Source: Fidelibacterota bacterium UBA7303
Lineage (GTDB): Bacteria; Fidelibacterota; Marinisomatia; Marinisomatales; UBA1611
DNA: 14,433 nucleotides
Reading direction: 5' to 3'
Assembly (NCBI GenBank): GCA_002471805.1
Contig: DKQR01000201.1
Span: 1-14,433, forward strand
Notes under the pieces: model-generated
Seen by the model: the letters and a program-made list of their open reading frames with translations, nothing else
Databases searched by the model: none
Told to the model about the DNA's origin: nothing
In this document: piece by piece, positions 13,877-14,433 of the stretch
Position numbering within the stretch: the first letter of the stretch is position 1
Layout: every line of letters starts with the position of its first letter
Made by a program: the position numbers and the translations under genes

Positions 13877-14433
13877 ATGTTAAAGAAAAATAAAATATTC
13901 ATTTTGTTCTTTGGTCTAATATTAACCAGCTGTGGGCTTTTTGATAAAGATGATGAATCAATCGATGGCCCTATCGCCGCATTCGAAGCTGAACCCGCAG
14001 AAGGTTATGTTCCGTTGACAGTGACATTTACTAATAAATCCGATCCTGGAACAGGCAGTAATGTTGAGTACTTGTGGGATTTCGGTGATGGTGGTACAAC
14101 ACCAGATGAGAATCCAGGTCATACTTTTACTGATGTCGGGGTTTTCCCCGTTACTTTAACAGTTACAACAACTCATGGCAGTGACATTTCTGACCCGCGA
14201 GTGATTACGGTAAATCCTGAGGTAAATCAACCAGTCTTGTTATTGTCATCTAGTTCTTCATCAATAGCAGCTGGCGAATCAACATCAATATCATTGGATA
14301 TAACCGATTTGGTAACTTCCGTTTTTGGTGTCGAGATGCAGATAAGTTACAATAAAAGTGTTGTTGATGTAGACACTTCAAGTTTTGAGCAGGGTACTTA
14401 TTTTGGGAATAATGCAATTTCACTGTTTCAAAT
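13877..14433 (+). CDS. PKD and cohesin-like lipoprotein, 3' end outside window
   Basis: The reading frame is open from an ATG at 13877 to the right edge (185 complete codons). AGGAAG at 13861-13866 is a well-placed ribosome-binding site, and the gene begins 25 bases after the 9496 gene. The signal peptide MLKKNKIFILFFGLILTSC has the good lipobox L-T-S-C19, followed by GLFDKDDE. Residues about 32-114 form a PKD domain: AAFEAEPAEGYVPLTVTFTN, W67-DFGDG72, a HTFTDVGVFPVTLTV turn and ITVNP. From about residue 120 the sequence resembles the first strands of a cohesin domain: SIAAGESTSISLDI, then VFGVEMQISYNKSVVDVD, then a turn with G-T-Y-F and ISLFQ at the cut. In known proteins cohesins bind dockerins. 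The lipoprotein and PKD calls are firm; the cohesin-like call rests on about 65 residues of a cut domain. BACON or other immunoglobulin-like folds are alternatives. Confidence 0.85.
   Translation, partial: MLKKNKIFILFFGLILTSCGLFDKDDESIDGPIAAFEAEPAEGYVPLTVTFTNKSDPGTGSNVEYLWDFGDGGTTPDENPGHTFTDVGVFPVTLTVTTTHGSDISDPRVITVNPEVNQPVLLLSSSSSSIAAGESTSISLDITDLVTSVFGVEMQISYNKSVVDVDTSSFEQGTYFGNNAISLFQ

Noticed and set aside
13869..13883. ATG at 13869 as the start of the last gene.
   Set aside because: It closes after four codons (stop TAA at 13881); the ATG at 13877 gives a clean lipoprotein signal peptide and a well-spaced AGGAAG.

Overview
The window reads as a stretch of a marine FCB-group genome, most likely Candidatus Neomarinimicrobiota (Marinimicrobia, SAR406) or a close relative. 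This rests on family signatures and not on a marker gene: the 1451-residue protein ends in the YQNYPNPFNP...GVYIYRI type of secretion/sorting domain; several genes carry the short four-cysteine module (CGCTD...NY...AT.DDGSC) common in that group; and plant-like bacterial LRR lipoproteins and propeller-repeat lipoproteins occur together. All genes are on the + strand. There are no RNA genes, transposases, CRISPRs or convincing rho-independent terminators.

Layout: (i) 2-406, the 3' end of a propeller-repeat protein. (ii) A 182-base AT-rich gap, then a small exported, possibly barrel-forming protein (589-1164) and a propeller lipoprotein-like protein (1201-2565). (iii) A second gap (2566-2713), then a close-packed run: a LamG + calcium-loop + propeller lipoprotein (2714-4942), a double-array LRR lipoprotein (4968-6914, GTG start), two more propeller lipoproteins (6907-8205, GTG start overlapping the previous stop by 8 bases; and 8213-9448), a 1451-residue LamG/beta-helix/dockerin-like protein with a T9SS-type tail (9496-13851), and a PKD + cohesin-like lipoprotein that runs off the right edge (13877 onward, open at the end).

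Together the genes look like a cell-surface display locus: six proteins begin with lipoprotein-type signal peptides, usually with acidic residues just after the cysteine, and their mature parts are binding scaffolds (seven-repeat propellers, LRRs, LamG, PKD, cohesin-like). The points most worth following up are: a dockerin-like module next to a cohesin-like lipoprotein; several paralogues with exactly seven repeats; a signal-peptide segment nearly identical at DNA level between paralogues whose mature parts have diverged in sequence and base composition; and a recurring gene-junction sequence at two GTG starts. No ligand, substrate or enzymatic activity can be read with confidence.
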